13,171 bases of DNA from an uncultured Clostridia bacterium (GCA_944393345.1 CALXZW010000035.1:1-13171), one strand, 5' to 3'. Positions 1-7,573 are shown, counted from the stretch's first letter. Numbers and translations are program-made. Notes: a model not told the origin generated them from the sequence alone.

Positions 1-74
<74 letters not shown>

Positions 75-110
75 AAAAAAGACTTAGCAGAGAATATGCA
101 AGTCTTTTTT
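75..110. terminator. bidirectional intrinsic terminator
   Basis: GACTT at 81-85 pairs with AAGTC at 100-104, and an inner GCA/TGC pairing closes a 7-base loop. Six A precede the stem and six T follow it, so the A-tract/T-tract pair gives a U-tail on both strands. It ends the tRNA transcript on the plus strand and the convergent minus-strand gene whose stop codon lies at 121-123. Confidence 0.88.
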
Positions 111-120
111 ATGTATTAAT

Positions 121-918
121 TTATTTATATCTAAAAAATAAGTAATTACAATCTAACTTTTCAATAATTTTTCCATCATAAATAGAGAAATTATCATTTT
201 CAAGTTGTATATTAATAAAAATAGTACATTTAAATTCCTCATCAAGATTATTTTTAATGAAGATATCAAAAGAAAAACTAGATTTAACACTATTTAATAA
301 AATATTGCATTTTTTCAATAAAGAACCATCATAAGTTAGTGGAGTAGAAGTATTTGTAATAGTATAATCTGATTTTATATTTTCATTAATATAACTTAAA
401 GTAATTGGATTTGCCATATTATTATATAAAATAGGTTGTTCTAAATCTATTTCATTTTCCGAAGAAATATCAAAATTAAATTTATTAGTCATTAAATCTT
501 GTTTATCAAAAGAGCTTTTAGCAAAATCATTTAAACTTTTAAAGTATAAATTGGGATTACCTAACTCAGGATATGAGTTGAATTTTATATTTTCTATCCA
601 AACATCTTTTAAAGTGTTTTTAGCATTTAAAGTATTATCACAAGGTGCTAAAAATATTGCAATGTCTGTATATTGATATAAATTTTCAATAGTAAAGTTA
701 CTTGCAGAAGAAAACTTATTTTTTACATCACAGCTACTAAATAAAGTTATGTTGTCTATTTTAAAGATTTCTTTTTCATTTAAATTGGCAAAGTTTAAAT
801 AAAAATTTTTAAAATCCTTTTTTAAAATATGTTTAATATAGACATTGATTAAAAGGTAAAAAAGTAGTAATAAAAGAATTATTGCAAATATAAAAATAAT
901 AATAAATTTTTTCTTCAT
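121..918 (-). CDS. membrane-anchored extracytoplasmic protein, unknown function
   Basis: About 265 residues. A short basic N-terminus (MKKK) is followed by one long hydrophobic helix, roughly residues 5-27. The rest is hydrophilic and Asn/Lys/Ile-rich with two Cys, so it is predicted to be a single-pass protein with an outside C-terminal domain. I recognise no family. Start choice: ATG at 918 is used here; an in-frame TTG at 924 would add two residues, and a stop immediately upstream excludes anything longer. The only good Shine-Dalgarno (GGAG, 951-954 on the plus map) lies 32 bases before ATG, separated by a 7-bp hairpin at 929-947. The gene points toward tRNA-Phe and shares its terminator. 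A weak TTGATT/TATTAT promoter may lie near 965-1000 on the minus strand. The frame is probably real because it is long and unbroken in AT-rich DNA, but its function is unknown. Confidence 0.72.
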   Translation of the reverse strand: MKKKFIIIFIFAIILLLLLFYLLINVYIKHILKKDFKNFYLNFANLNEKEIFKIDNITLFSSCDVKNKFSSASNFTIENLYQYTDIAIFLAPCDNTLNAKNTLKDVWIENIKFNSYPELGNPNLYFKSLNDFAKSSFDKQDLMTNKFNFDISSENEIDLEQPILYNNMANPITLSYINENIKSDYTITNTSTPLTYDGSLLKKCNILLNSVKSSFSFDIFIKNNLDEEFKCTIFINIQLENDNFSIYDGKIIEKLDCNYLFFRYK

Positions 919-928
919 AGACAAATTT

Positions 929-947
929 TAATTATGTAGAATAATTA
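929..947 (-). repeat. hairpin between Shine-Dalgarno and start codon
   Basis: TAATTAT and ATAATTA form a perfect 7-bp inverted repeat around a 5-base loop, between GGAG (951-954) and the start of the minus-strand gene. Looping out its 19 bases would leave about 7 bases from GGAG to the TTG at 924, or 13 to the ATG at 918. Its role in bringing the site close to the start is inference. Confidence 0.5.
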
Positions 948-1025
948 AATCTCCTTTCTCTTTTGTTAAGTATAATATTATATAAAAATTAAATAAAATC
1001 AATAAAAGATTTCCAAAAATTAAAA

Positions 1026-1054
1026 TTGACAAAAAAAGAACTAAAATGTAAAAT
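1026..1054 (+). promoter_or_regulatory. sigma-A type promoter of the dead hydrolase gene
   Basis: A perfect -35 TTGACA (1026-1031), 17-base spacer and -10 TAAAAT (1049-1054) sit 18 bases before the pseudogene ATG at 1072. The promoter looks intact although the gene it serves is broken. Confidence 0.7.
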
Positions 1055-1071
1055 TATATTAGGCGATATTT

Positions 1072-1614
1072 ATGAATGCTAAAGAAAAAGATATATTGAT
1101 AAAAAATATTATACATTATAACTCCCATATTTATTATATTAATATTTTTAATTTTATATAACAAATTTTTTCTAAAAATGAAACATATGCAAAAGAAACC
1201 TTGGTAGAAATATCAATAAGTGAGGCAGAAAATATTAATATTAATAATGTAATAAGTGGAAATTTGTAAGAAAACAAAATTGTTGCAGTAGTTGGAAAAC
1301 ATGAAAGTGTATGGGAAAACTATAAAATAGCAGTGAATAAAAAGAAGTTATTTAGATATGGTGCATATGATTCTGAACCCTATAATGGAGCATATGGTTT
1401 TGCAAATTATTCAGAATTCATAGATTGAATTGCTAGAGTTTTGGCGAAATATTATCTTAATCCTAAGGAAACATATATAGATAATGTAGAGAAAGCATTT
1501 GGCACATAATGTAATGGTTGAACGTTAAAAGGTATTAATACAAGGTATGCAATTGATAAAAATTGGGTGGATAATGTATATAAACATATGGAATATTTGT
1601 ATAACAAATTATAA
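1072..1614 (+). pseudogene. decayed glucosaminidase-family peptidoglycan hydrolase
   Basis: One uninterrupted frame of 180 codons from ATG 1072 to TAA 1612 carries five internal stops: TAA 1159, TAA 1267, TGA 1426, TAA 1507 and TGA 1519. The decoded protein has a hydrophobic N-terminal stretch and a cleavage-like TYAKET, then GKHESVWENYKIA, LFRYGAYDSEPYN, GAYGFANY, LAKYYLNP, LKGINTRYAIDKNW and a final YKHMEYLYNKL. These are the hallmarks of bacterial endo-beta-N-acetylglucosaminidase (GH73-like) autolysins that cut glycan strands in the wall. The Glu of HES, which I take as the likely catalytic acid, remains; the usual HESGWG is HESVWE. All lesions I see are substitutions, with no frameshift. 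A degenerate AGGCG ribosome site lies before the ATG. The call rests on motif recognition. The product is almost surely not made full length. Confidence 0.82.
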
Positions 1615-1621
1615 AAAATTC

Positions 1622-1650
1622 TTGATATTTTTTATAATTTATTGTATGAT
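1622..1650 (+). promoter_or_regulatory. promoter of the 1712-6944 operon
   Basis: TTGATA (1622-1627), 17-base spacer, TATGAT (1645-1650), about 60 bases before the first start codon. No other good promoter is seen before the terminator at 6952, and the following genes are tightly spaced. Confidence 0.65.
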
Positions 1651-1711
1651 ATATAAGTATAGTAAAAATAGTTAGAAATCACTATATAAGAACTAGGAAA
1701 GGGGCAAAAAA

Positions 1712-2119
1712 ATGAAAAAAATTGTAACAATTATTGCAATTTTAGTACTAATAGTTGTAGCAAATTCATGTATTACAAAAGTATATGCAGCTAACAGAGC
1801 GATAGACGAAAATTTAGAAAGTAAATTAATTCAAATGAAAGAAAATTCAGCTAACTCATTAGAAGATTATAAAGTAAAATATGGATCAGAAGCATATGGA
1901 ACAGTAGCATACATATTGAATTTGGTAAGAATTTATAGTATTCCATTATGTTTTTTAGGAATTGCAATAGGGGCAATTCATCAATATATTATAGGTATAA
2001 GAAAGTTGGATACTTTAGAAAAAGGTATGGGATTAATAGTGACTTTCGTAACTTTATTAATTATATGCCAAATCTTACCACTTGCATTTGCAGTGTTTGT
2101 AAAATTTGGAAGGGGGTAA
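1712..2119 (+). CDS. small membrane protein, VirB2/TrbC pilin-like
   Basis: 135 residues with a cleavable-looking signal peptide (MKKIVTIIAILVLIVVANSC, cleavage probably after KVYA, residue 26). A hydrophilic stretch (about 30-60) follows, then two transmembrane helices near 62-91 and 104-128 separated by a short basic loop, ending in a Gly-rich KFGRG. Signal peptide plus two helices is the topology of VirB2/TrbC-type T4SS pilins, and small proteins of this kind also occur next to Tad-like ATPases in Clostridia. The family assignment is inference from topology. It is the first gene of the operon, with a ribosome site GGAAAGGGG upstream of ATG 1712. The next gene starts 3 bases after its stop, so the two are probably translationally coupled and functionally linked. 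Confidence 0.75.
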   Translation: MKKIVTIIAILVLIVVANSCITKVYAANRAIDENLESKLIQMKENSANSLEDYKVKYGSEAYGTVAYILNLVRIYSIPLCFLGIAIGAIHQYIIGIRKLDTLEKGMGLIVTFVTLLIICQILPLAFAVFVKFGRG

Positions 2120-2122
2120 CAA

Positions 2123-4747
2123 ATGAAAGTATTATTTGCTGTAAGTAATGAGGAAATATCAGAATCAATTGTAAGAAAATATCAAAAACAATATAAACAA
2201 ATAATTTCATATAAGAATGTTTATTACTTTAATGCAATAGTAAAAGAATTACAAAAAGATAAAACTTATGATAGGATAGTAATAAGTGAAGATTTAGAGG
2301 CATTCACAAATTCTCAATATGATCAAATAGATAAGTTTATTTTTGAAAAACTCGACAGTATAAGTGATGAAGCGTCAAATTCAAGAGGAAATGATATTCC
2401 AATAATACTTATTTGTTCAGATAGAAGAACAAAATCAGAACAGATATTAGTAAAATTATTTGGAATAGGAATTTATAATGCTATTATAGGCGGAGATAGA
2501 AGTATAGAGGAAGTTTGTAGATTAATTAATCGTCCACGTGTAAAGAAAGAAGCAAAAATATATTATAAGATAGATTCAGAGGAAGTTAATTATCAGCCAG
2601 AAAATGAAAATGATGTAAGTGAAATGGAAATTCAAAATATACTAGCATATTATAAAAGATTAGGAAAAGACGAAGATAAATATGTTGAAAGTTTTGATAA
2701 AAATATAGCCACACAATATAATGATACACAATTAAGAATAATTAGTAAATTTCTTCCGTTAAATGTAAGAGCAGTATTAGAAGAAAGGTCAGCTAAATAT
2801 CAACAAATTATGTCGTTTAATAATAGTGTTTCAGCAACTTTAAGAAAACCTAAAAATGAAGAAAAAGAACAGGGGACAAGCGAAACATTATTAAAGATAA
2901 AAAATGAAGATAACATTTTAAAAAGACCAGTAGTAATACCTCAAAGTGTTAATCTACAAGGTAAAAAGAAATTAGCAAAAACAAAAGTACATGACAATGT
3001 AGAAGTTATAAAAAATAATGTAATTCAAGAAAAAACAGAAAAAGATTTTATAGATAATGATAAAAATGAAGATAAAAGCAGTCAGAATTTTCAAAAAGCA
3101 ATTTTAGAAAATTCAGAAGCAGCAGAAACAATTGAAAAAATTGTTGAGAATATAAATGAATCAGAAACTTTAGTAAAGAAAAAACGAGGAAGACCTAGAA
3201 AAACACCGGTAGTGTCAGAAGTCAAACAAGAAACACCTAAAAGAGGAAGAGGAAGACCTAGAAAAAATGCTAATATGGGTGATAATAATATAGAAATAAA
3301 AGATGAAGTAAAATTACCTAATATAGCAGATATGAACAATAATGATAGTAATAACGAATCAATTTTACCAGGATTTGATGAACAAGAGGAAAAAGAAGAA
3401 ATAGTATTACCAGGATTTACTGGACAAGAGGAGAAAGAAGAAGTGGTATTACCAGGATTTAGTGAACAAGAGGGAAAAGAAGAAGTGGTATTACCAGGAT
3501 TTAGTGAACAAGAGGAAAAAGAAGAAGTGGTATTACCAGGATTTACTGGACAAGAGGAGAAAGAAGAAGTGGTATTACCAGGATTTACTGGACAAGAGGA
3601 GAAAGAAGAAGTGGTATTACCAGGATTTACTGGACAAGAGGAGAAAGAAGAAGTAGTATTGCCAGGTTTTGGCGAAACAGAAAATGCAGAAGAAGAGAAG
3701 ATAGTAACGGAATTTAATAATCACGAGATCAGAGAATCTGTATTTCCTGAATATGAAGGAAATAATATTAGAACTGGAAATGATGAAATAAAAAATAGTA
3801 ATGTTTTAAGAACTTCAAGAATTGAAAATCTATCAAATTATAATAATGATAAAGAAATAGAAGAACAAATGATAGATTTGTCTGGAATATTAACTCTAGA
3901 TAAAAAAATAGTATGTTGTGTAGGAACAACTAAAAATGGAACGTCATTTATTGTTAATAATGTTGCGGAAATATTAGCTTCTAAAGGTGTAAAAGTAGCA
4001 ATATTAGACATAACTAAAAATAAAAACTCTTATTATATATATACTAAAAATGAGGAAGAATTAAGAAATATTGCAACTACAAGTTTTAAAGAATTAAAAT
4101 ATGGCAATGCAAAAGGGATAGAAGTAAATAGAAATTTATCAGTATTTACTTCTTTGCCAGGAGAAGACGAGGAAAGAAGTAACATAGGAAAAATACTAGA
4201 AACTTTAGTAATGAATTATTCTCTAATATTGATAGATGCAGATTTTGATTCACCAAATGAATACTTTAATTATGCACAAGAAATTTATTTGATTCAATCA
4301 TTAGATATTTTAACAATACAACCACTAACTGCTTTTTTAAGAAAATTAAAAGAAAAAAATATATTAAAACAAGAAAAAATAAGGATTGTATTAAATAAAA
4401 CTGTAAAATTAAGAGGGATAAATGATAAAACAATAATTGGGGGAATGGCATATTATAATGATCCAACAATGTCATATATGACAGAATTATTTGATAGAAA
4501 TGAAGTAAAATATTTATCAATTCCATTTGATGAAGAAGTATATACTAAATACTTAGAAGGAATAATTAATTGCGACATTTCTATAAAAGGGTATTCAAAG
4601 CAGTTTTTGCAAGTGTTAACGAGTTTAACAGAAATGATATATCCAGTAATAGAAACAAATAACACATATAGACCACCGGATTTAGCAAATTCTGCTTTTT
4701 CACCTTCAATAAATAATACACTAGATCAAATGAAAAAAAGATATTAA
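2123..4747 (+). CDS. MinD/TadZ-like P-loop ATPase with receiver-like N-terminus, AT-hooks and repeat linker
   Basis: 874 residues. Residues 1 to about 145 look like a CheY-like receiver or TadZ N-terminal fold (MKVLFAVSN, DRIVISED, IPIILICSD, GIGIYNAIIGG). A charged linker contains two AT-hook cores, RGRPRK at 355-360 and 376-381. Seven tandem copies of a 14-residue unit of type LPGFTGQEEKEEVV occupy 415-512. The C-terminal domain (about 590-850) is of the MinD/ParA superfamily: a Walker A-like GTTKNGTS at 601-608, ILDIT as a Walker A' strand, and LILIDADFD near 702-710 as Walker B. The lysine that normally precedes Thr/Ser in Walker A is absent (NGTS instead of GKT/S), while the upstream signature Lys 604 is kept. 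TadZ/CpaE proteins place secretion machines at cell sites, so together with the pilin-like gene upstream a role in a surface or transfer apparatus is plausible but unproven. The ribosome site GGGGG lies inside the end of the previous gene. Confidence 0.85.
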   Translation: MKVLFAVSNEEISESIVRKYQKQYKQIISYKNVYYFNAIVKELQKDKTYDRIVISEDLEAFTNSQYDQIDKFIFEKLDSISDEASNSRGNDIPIILICSDRRTKSEQILVKLFGIGIYNAIIGGDRSIEEVCRLINRPRVKKEAKIYYKIDSEEVNYQPENENDVSEMEIQNILAYYKRLGKDEDKYVESFDKNIATQYNDTQLRIISKFLPLNVRAVLEERSAKYQQIMSFNNSVSATLRKPKNEEKEQGTSETLLKIKNEDNILKRPVVIPQSVNLQGKKKLAKTKVHDNVEVIKNNVIQEKTEKDFIDNDKNEDKSSQNFQKAILENSEAAETIEKIVENINESETLVKKKRGRPRKTPVVSEVKQETPKRGRGRPRKNANMGDNNIEIKDEVKLPNIADMNNNDSNNESILPGFDEQEEKEEIVLPGFTGQEEKEEVVLPGFSEQEGKEEVVLPGFSEQEEKEEVVLPGFTGQEEKEEVVLPGFTGQEEKEEVVLPGFTGQEEKEEVVLPGFGETENAEEEKIVTEFNNHEIRESVFPEYEGNNIRTGNDEIKNSNVLRTSRIENLSNYNNDKEIEEQMIDLSGILTLDKKIVCCVGTTKNGTSFIVNNVAEILASKGVKVAILDITKNKNSYYIYTKNEEELRNIATTSFKELKYGNAKGIEVNRNLSVFTSLPGEDEERSNIGKILETLVMNYSLILIDADFDSPNEYFNYAQEIYLIQSLDILTIQPLTAFLRKLKEKNILKQEKIRIVLNKTVKLRGINDKTIIGGMAYYNDPTMSYMTELFDRNEVKYLSIPFDEEVYTKYLEGIINCDISIKGYSKQFLQVLTSLTEMIYPVIETNNTYRPPDLANSAFSPSINNTLDQMKKRY
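3365..3658 (+). repeat. in-frame 42-bp tandem repeat, seven units
   Basis: Seven head-to-tail 42-base units encode LPGF-x2-QE-x-KEE-x-V, and a partial eighth (LPGFGE) starts at 3659. Units 2, 5 and 6 are identical in DNA and unit 7 differs by one base, which implies recent expansion. Unit number may vary between strains. It lies in the acidic linker of the ATPase. Confidence 0.93.
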
Positions 4748-4766
4748 ACCAAAGGAGGACATTTAA

Positions 4767-5894
4767 GTGATAATAGGAGTAGTAGTGATATTAGTTATTA
4801 TAGTAATAAGTTTAATAGTCTATAATATATCTATACATAAAAAAATACAAAAATTCAAAAATATGAATCAAAAAATCACTAATTTATATGTAGTGCAAGA
4901 TTTTTTAAATGCCATAGGTGAAACGTCAACAGTTGATGAGAAAATTAAAAAAATAAATAATATATTAATAGAAAAATATGAAATAAAATATTCAACTATT
5001 GTTGTATTTGATGGAGCAGAATATCAAATAAAAGCATCAAATGTTGACAAAAAACATTGGACAACTTTAAAAGAATTACAGAATGTAGATATGTTTAAAG
5101 AGAGTATAGAGAAAGCTACTCCTAAATATGTTACTGTCAATAATGAAAGCGAACGTTTACCATATCAGCAAATGGAATTTGGACGTGCAAAATCAGCTAT
5201 ATTTTTTCCATTATATATAGATAATGTTTATATTGGTTATTGGATTATAGAAAGTGGAACTCCACACGATTTTGATAATGTAGATACTACTGTTTTAGAA
5301 GTAATAAAAGATAATATAGTATCAGTATTAAAAACTATTGTACATCAAAAAACACTAGAATCGATTGTAAGAAAAGATTTGTTCACAGGTTTATATTCTG
5401 AAGAATATTTATATGGCGAAGGTAAAAAAATTATTGATCAATATACAATATCTACAATATGTATGTTTAAAATAATAAATATACAGCAAATAAATAATAA
5501 TTATACTAGAGAATTAGGAAATAAAGTAATCACTAAAATAAGTGATATAGTAAAAGAAAATATTTCTGCTGATTATGTATTTGTAAGATATATGGGACCT
5601 AAATTTGTTATTGCATTTTCTGGTGTAGATACAAATTCAGTAGGAAGCTTTCTAAATGATTTAAAAGACAAGATAGAAAATACAAATATAAAATTAAGTG
5701 AGGAAGAAATTACAAAATTTGGATTAGAAAATAAATTTTCTAATGGAAATGTTACATTACAAGCAGTAAGGCCAATATTAAATTTTGCTATAACATCATA
5801 TTATAAAGGAACAGGATTAGAAGAAGTGTTGAAAAAACTAGAAGAATATTTAGACAGTGCTATTGAAAATGAAAGTGATATAACAAATATTTAA
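4767..5894 (+). CDS. membrane-anchored GAF plus degenerate GGDEF protein
   Basis: 375 residues starting at GTG 4767, with AGGAGG at 4753-4758 eight bases upstream. Residues 2-19 form one transmembrane helix followed by a basic KK region and a short helical linker. Residues about 35-190 resemble a GAF sensory domain (KSAIFFPLYIDNVYIGYWII, then DFDNVDTTVLEVI). From about 200 the sequence VRKDLFTGLYSEEYL matches the entry of a GGDEF domain (D-x-LTGL-x-N-R-x-YL). The catalytic loop reads RYMGPKF at 274-280 where an active diguanylate cyclase has R-x-GGDEF, so catalysis of c-di-GMP synthesis is unlikely. A degenerate GGDEF may bind a nucleotide or act as a protein partner. It follows the ATPase by 19 bases and precedes ireB by 13, inside the same operon. 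Confidence 0.85.
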   Translation: MIIGVVVILVIIVISLIVYNISIHKKIQKFKNMNQKITNLYVVQDFLNAIGETSTVDEKIKKINNILIEKYEIKYSTIVVFDGAEYQIKASNVDKKHWTTLKELQNVDMFKESIEKATPKYVTVNNESERLPYQQMEFGRAKSAIFFPLYIDNVYIGYWIIESGTPHDFDNVDTTVLEVIKDNIVSVLKTIVHQKTLESIVRKDLFTGLYSEEYLYGEGKKIIDQYTISTICMFKIINIQQINNNYTRELGNKVITKISDIVKENISADYVFVRYMGPKFVIAFSGVDTNSVGSFLNDLKDKIENTNIKLSEEEITKFGLENKFSNGNVTLQAVRPILNFAITSYYKGTGLEEVLKKLEEYLDSAIENESDITNI

Positions 5895-5907
5895 AAGGAG
5901 GAAAATA

Positions 5908-6165
5908 ATGGAATTTGATAAAACAATGTATTTTAAAGTTGAAAGAGAAGAAAATACTAAATGTAAAGAAATATTGAAAGAAGTTTATGAAGCTCTAGTA
6001 GAAAAAGGATATAATCCAATAAATCAAATTGTTGGTTATATATTATCTGGAGATCCAACATATATAACAAGTCATAATGATGCCAGAAATAAAATAAGGA
6101 CAATAGAAAGAGATGAATTATTAGAAAAATTAGTAAAAAATTATATAGGATTAGATAAAGAATAA
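5908..6165 (+). CDS. ireB: IreB family regulatory phosphoprotein
   Basis: 85 residues with the full family signature: DKTMYFKVE at the start, EVYEALVEKGYNPINQIVGYILSGDPTYITSHNDAR in the middle and RDELLEKLVKNYIG near the end. The family was formerly UPF0297/YrzL. In Enterococcus IreB is phosphorylated near its N-terminus by the Ser/Thr kinase IreK and affects cephalosporin tolerance. Thr6 is the candidate residue here, by position only. The ribosome site AAGGAGG lies six bases before ATG. Its TAA stop overlaps the next ATG by one base (TAATG), which argues for coupling with ruvX, as in the conserved Firmicutes order ireB-ruvX-DUF1292. alaS, the usual upstream neighbour, is absent and replaced by the GAF/GGDEF gene. 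Confidence 0.97.
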   Translation: MEFDKTMYFKVEREENTKCKEILKEVYEALVEKGYNPINQIVGYILSGDPTYITSHNDARNKIRTIERDELLEKLVKNYIGLDKE

Positions 6166-6584
6166 TGAGAATATTAGGAATAGATTATGGAGATGCAAGA
6201 GTGGGGGTTGCGATTACAGATGCCTTAAACATAACAGTACATGGGATAGAAACAATACAAAGAAATAATTCAGATAAAAATATATTAAAAAGGTTAGATG
6301 AGTTGCTTTTGATGTATAAATTTGATACAATAGTTGTTGGAATGCCATTTAATATGAATGGTACGGTATCTGAAAGAGTAGAAAAGACACAAGCTTTTGT
6401 TCATAAATTAAAATGTAAATACAATAAATTAAAAATAGATACTATAGATGAAAGGCTTACTACTGTGGTTGCACATAATACCATGAACGCTTTAAATATA
6501 AATAAGCATAAAAAAAGAAATATAGTAGATACTATATCTGCAGAATATATATTAGAAAGCTATTTAAATAAAATTAAAAATTAG
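6165..6584 (+). CDS. ruvX: Holliday junction resolvase-like nuclease YqgF/RuvX
   Basis: 139 residues, the usual length of the family. RNase H-like fold motifs are present: LGIDYGDARVGVAITD at 4-19 (metal ligand Asp7), IVVGMPFNMNG at 56-66, DERLTT at 95-100 (acidic ligand Glu96), and VDTISAEYILESYL at 121-134 (Asp122). The acidic residues of the active site are all in place, so the enzyme should be active on branched DNA or in 16S rRNA 5' processing, the two roles proposed for the family. The start is fixed by overlap with the ireB stop codon. The DUF1292 gene follows after 51 bases that hold a ribosome site. Confidence 0.97.
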   Translation: MRILGIDYGDARVGVAITDALNITVHGIETIQRNNSDKNILKRLDELLLMYKFDTIVVGMPFNMNGTVSERVEKTQAFVHKLKCKYNKLKIDTIDERLTTVVAHNTMNALNINKHKKRNIVDTISAEYILESYLNKIKN

Positions 6585-6635
6585 TTATTTATATTAAAAA
6601 TATAAAAATTATAAAAATAGAAAGGAGAATTAATA

Positions 6636-6944
6636 ATGGAAGAAAATTTAGGAGGAGAAGAATTAGATAATATAGTAATACTAAATGATGAAGATGGAAA
6701 TGAAGTAAAATTTGAATTTTTAGATTTAGTTGAATTAGATGATGAAGAATATGTAGTATTATTACCAGTTACAGAAGAAGGAGAAGAGGAAGAAGGAGAA
6801 GTAGTAATATTAAAAGTGGAAGACAATGATGATGAAAATTCAGATGAAGAATCTTATGTAAGCATTGAAGATGAAGAAATATTAAACAAAGTTTTTGAAA
6901 TTTTCAAAGAAAGATTTAAAGATGATTTTGACTTTGTTGATTAA
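6636..6944 (+). CDS. yrzB: DUF1292 (YrzB/UPF0473) protein
   Basis: 102 residues, strongly acidic. The opening motif DNIVILNDEDGNEVKFEFLDLVELDDEEYVVLLPV is the DUF1292 core, followed by an acidic EEGEEEEGEVVILKVE and a C-terminal IEDEEILNKVFEIFKERF. The function of the family is unknown. Its place after ireB and ruvX is conserved in Firmicutes, as in Bacillus yrzL-yrrK-yrzB. AGGAG lies eight bases before ATG 6636. It is the last gene of the operon, with a strong terminator seven bases after its stop. Confidence 0.95.
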   Translation: MEENLGGEELDNIVILNDEDGNEVKFEFLDLVELDDEEYVVLLPVTEEGEEEEGEVVILKVEDNDDENSDEESYVSIEDEEILNKVFEIFKERFKDDFDFVD

Positions 6945-6951
6945 CAATAAA

Positions 6952-6991
6952 TCCCATTTTGAAATAATAAAATTTCAATATGGGAATTTTT
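6952..6991 (+). terminator. intrinsic terminator of the 1712-6944 operon
   Basis: TCCCAT (6952-6957) pairs with ATGGGA (6980-6985). After one T/T mismatch the stem continues TTGAAAT/ATTTCAA to a 6-base loop at 6966-6971, and TTTTT follows at 6987-6991. A 13-pair stem and U-tail make a convincing terminator. Confidence 0.9.
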
Positions 6992-7022
6992 AATAATATA
7001 TAAAAGAGAGGAAGATGTGCGA

Positions 7023-7511
7023 ATGAAAAATTTATCTACATATTTATTAGTAATATTTATGTTTATGTTTTGGTGTTTAAGAATAGCAGTGGCATTTAAT
7101 GCGGAATTAGGAGGAGACTTTGCAGGATTGGAACCATTTAACAAGCAAATAGAAATAGCATTATTATTTATAGTATTGGTATGTATAATATTAGTAGCAA
7201 AAAGGAAATTATTAGGTGCAATAATATATCTTTTATCTTATGGTTTATATTTTGGAGCAGATGTAACAAAAATAATAACTGCAATACTAAATCCAGAAGA
7301 TACACAAGTAATAGGAATGGGGAACTATTTTAATTTATTAATAAGTTTTATAGGAGTAATATTACCATTAGCAGTATTATTTGATTTATTATTAGATAAA
7401 GGAAGAAAAGCAAATCCTAGAGATAAGAAAACAGATTGGTTTTACAAAAACGAAGAATATGATAGAAAATTAGATGAAAGAGCAGATAAGAATAATTATA
7501 GAACATTATAA
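7023..7511 (+). CDS. four-helix membrane protein, unknown function
   Basis: About 162 residues with four hydrophobic segments, near residues 6-26 (signal-like, basic start), 43-59, 63-78 and 102-124. The C-terminal tail of about 35 residues is charged and hydrophilic (KGRKANPRDKKTDW, then NEEYDRKLDERADKNNY), probably cytoplasmic. No family is recognised. Start: ATG 7023 (11 bases after GAGAGG 7006-7011) or GTG 7017 (5 bases after it), which adds two residues; both are possible. It lies after the terminator of the preceding operon. I see no clear promoter, though the short gap from 6992 may contain one. A large hairpin begins at its stop codon. Confidence 0.85.
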   Translation: MKNLSTYLLVIFMFMFWCLRIAVAFNAELGGDFAGLEPFNKQIEIALLFIVLVCIILVAKRKLLGAIIYLLSYGLYFGADVTKIITAILNPEDTQVIGMGNYFNLLISFIGVILPLAVLFDLLLDKGRKANPRDKKTDWFYKNEEYDRKLDERADKNNYRTL

Positions 7512-7550
7512 GGACTGTTTCTAAAATTTTGAACTTTAGGGACGGTCCTT
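7510..7550 (+). repeat. 16-pair hairpin at the stop of the membrane protein gene
   Basis: AAGGAC..GTCCTT arms extend inward through G-T pairs to CTAAA/TTTAG, giving 16 continuous pairs (three G-T) around a 9-base loop at 7526-7534. It overlaps the TAA at 7509-7511. No T-run follows the stem, so it is not a classic terminator. It could be a weak terminator, an mRNA 3' stabiliser or a small repeat element. The loop-side TTTTGAACTTTA recurs at 8771-8782. Confidence 0.65.
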
Positions 7551-7573
7551 AGAGTTTGAAAGGGAGGTTAAAT

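Noticed and set aside
1426..1521. TGA read as tryptophan, rescuing the hydrolase gene
   Set aside because: Three TAA codons also interrupt the frame, rhuM ends at a TGA, and Trp is encoded by TGG throughout.
3462..3656. 64-codon plus-strand frame inside the repeat region
   Set aside because: It only mirrors the 42-bp repeat in another frame (KKKKWYYQDL-like units) and has no ribosome site.
3365..3658. CRISPR-like array
   Set aside because: The repeats are contiguous 42-bp units in coding frame without spacers.
7510..7550. Hairpin as a classic intrinsic terminator
   Set aside because: The stem is good but no T-run follows.
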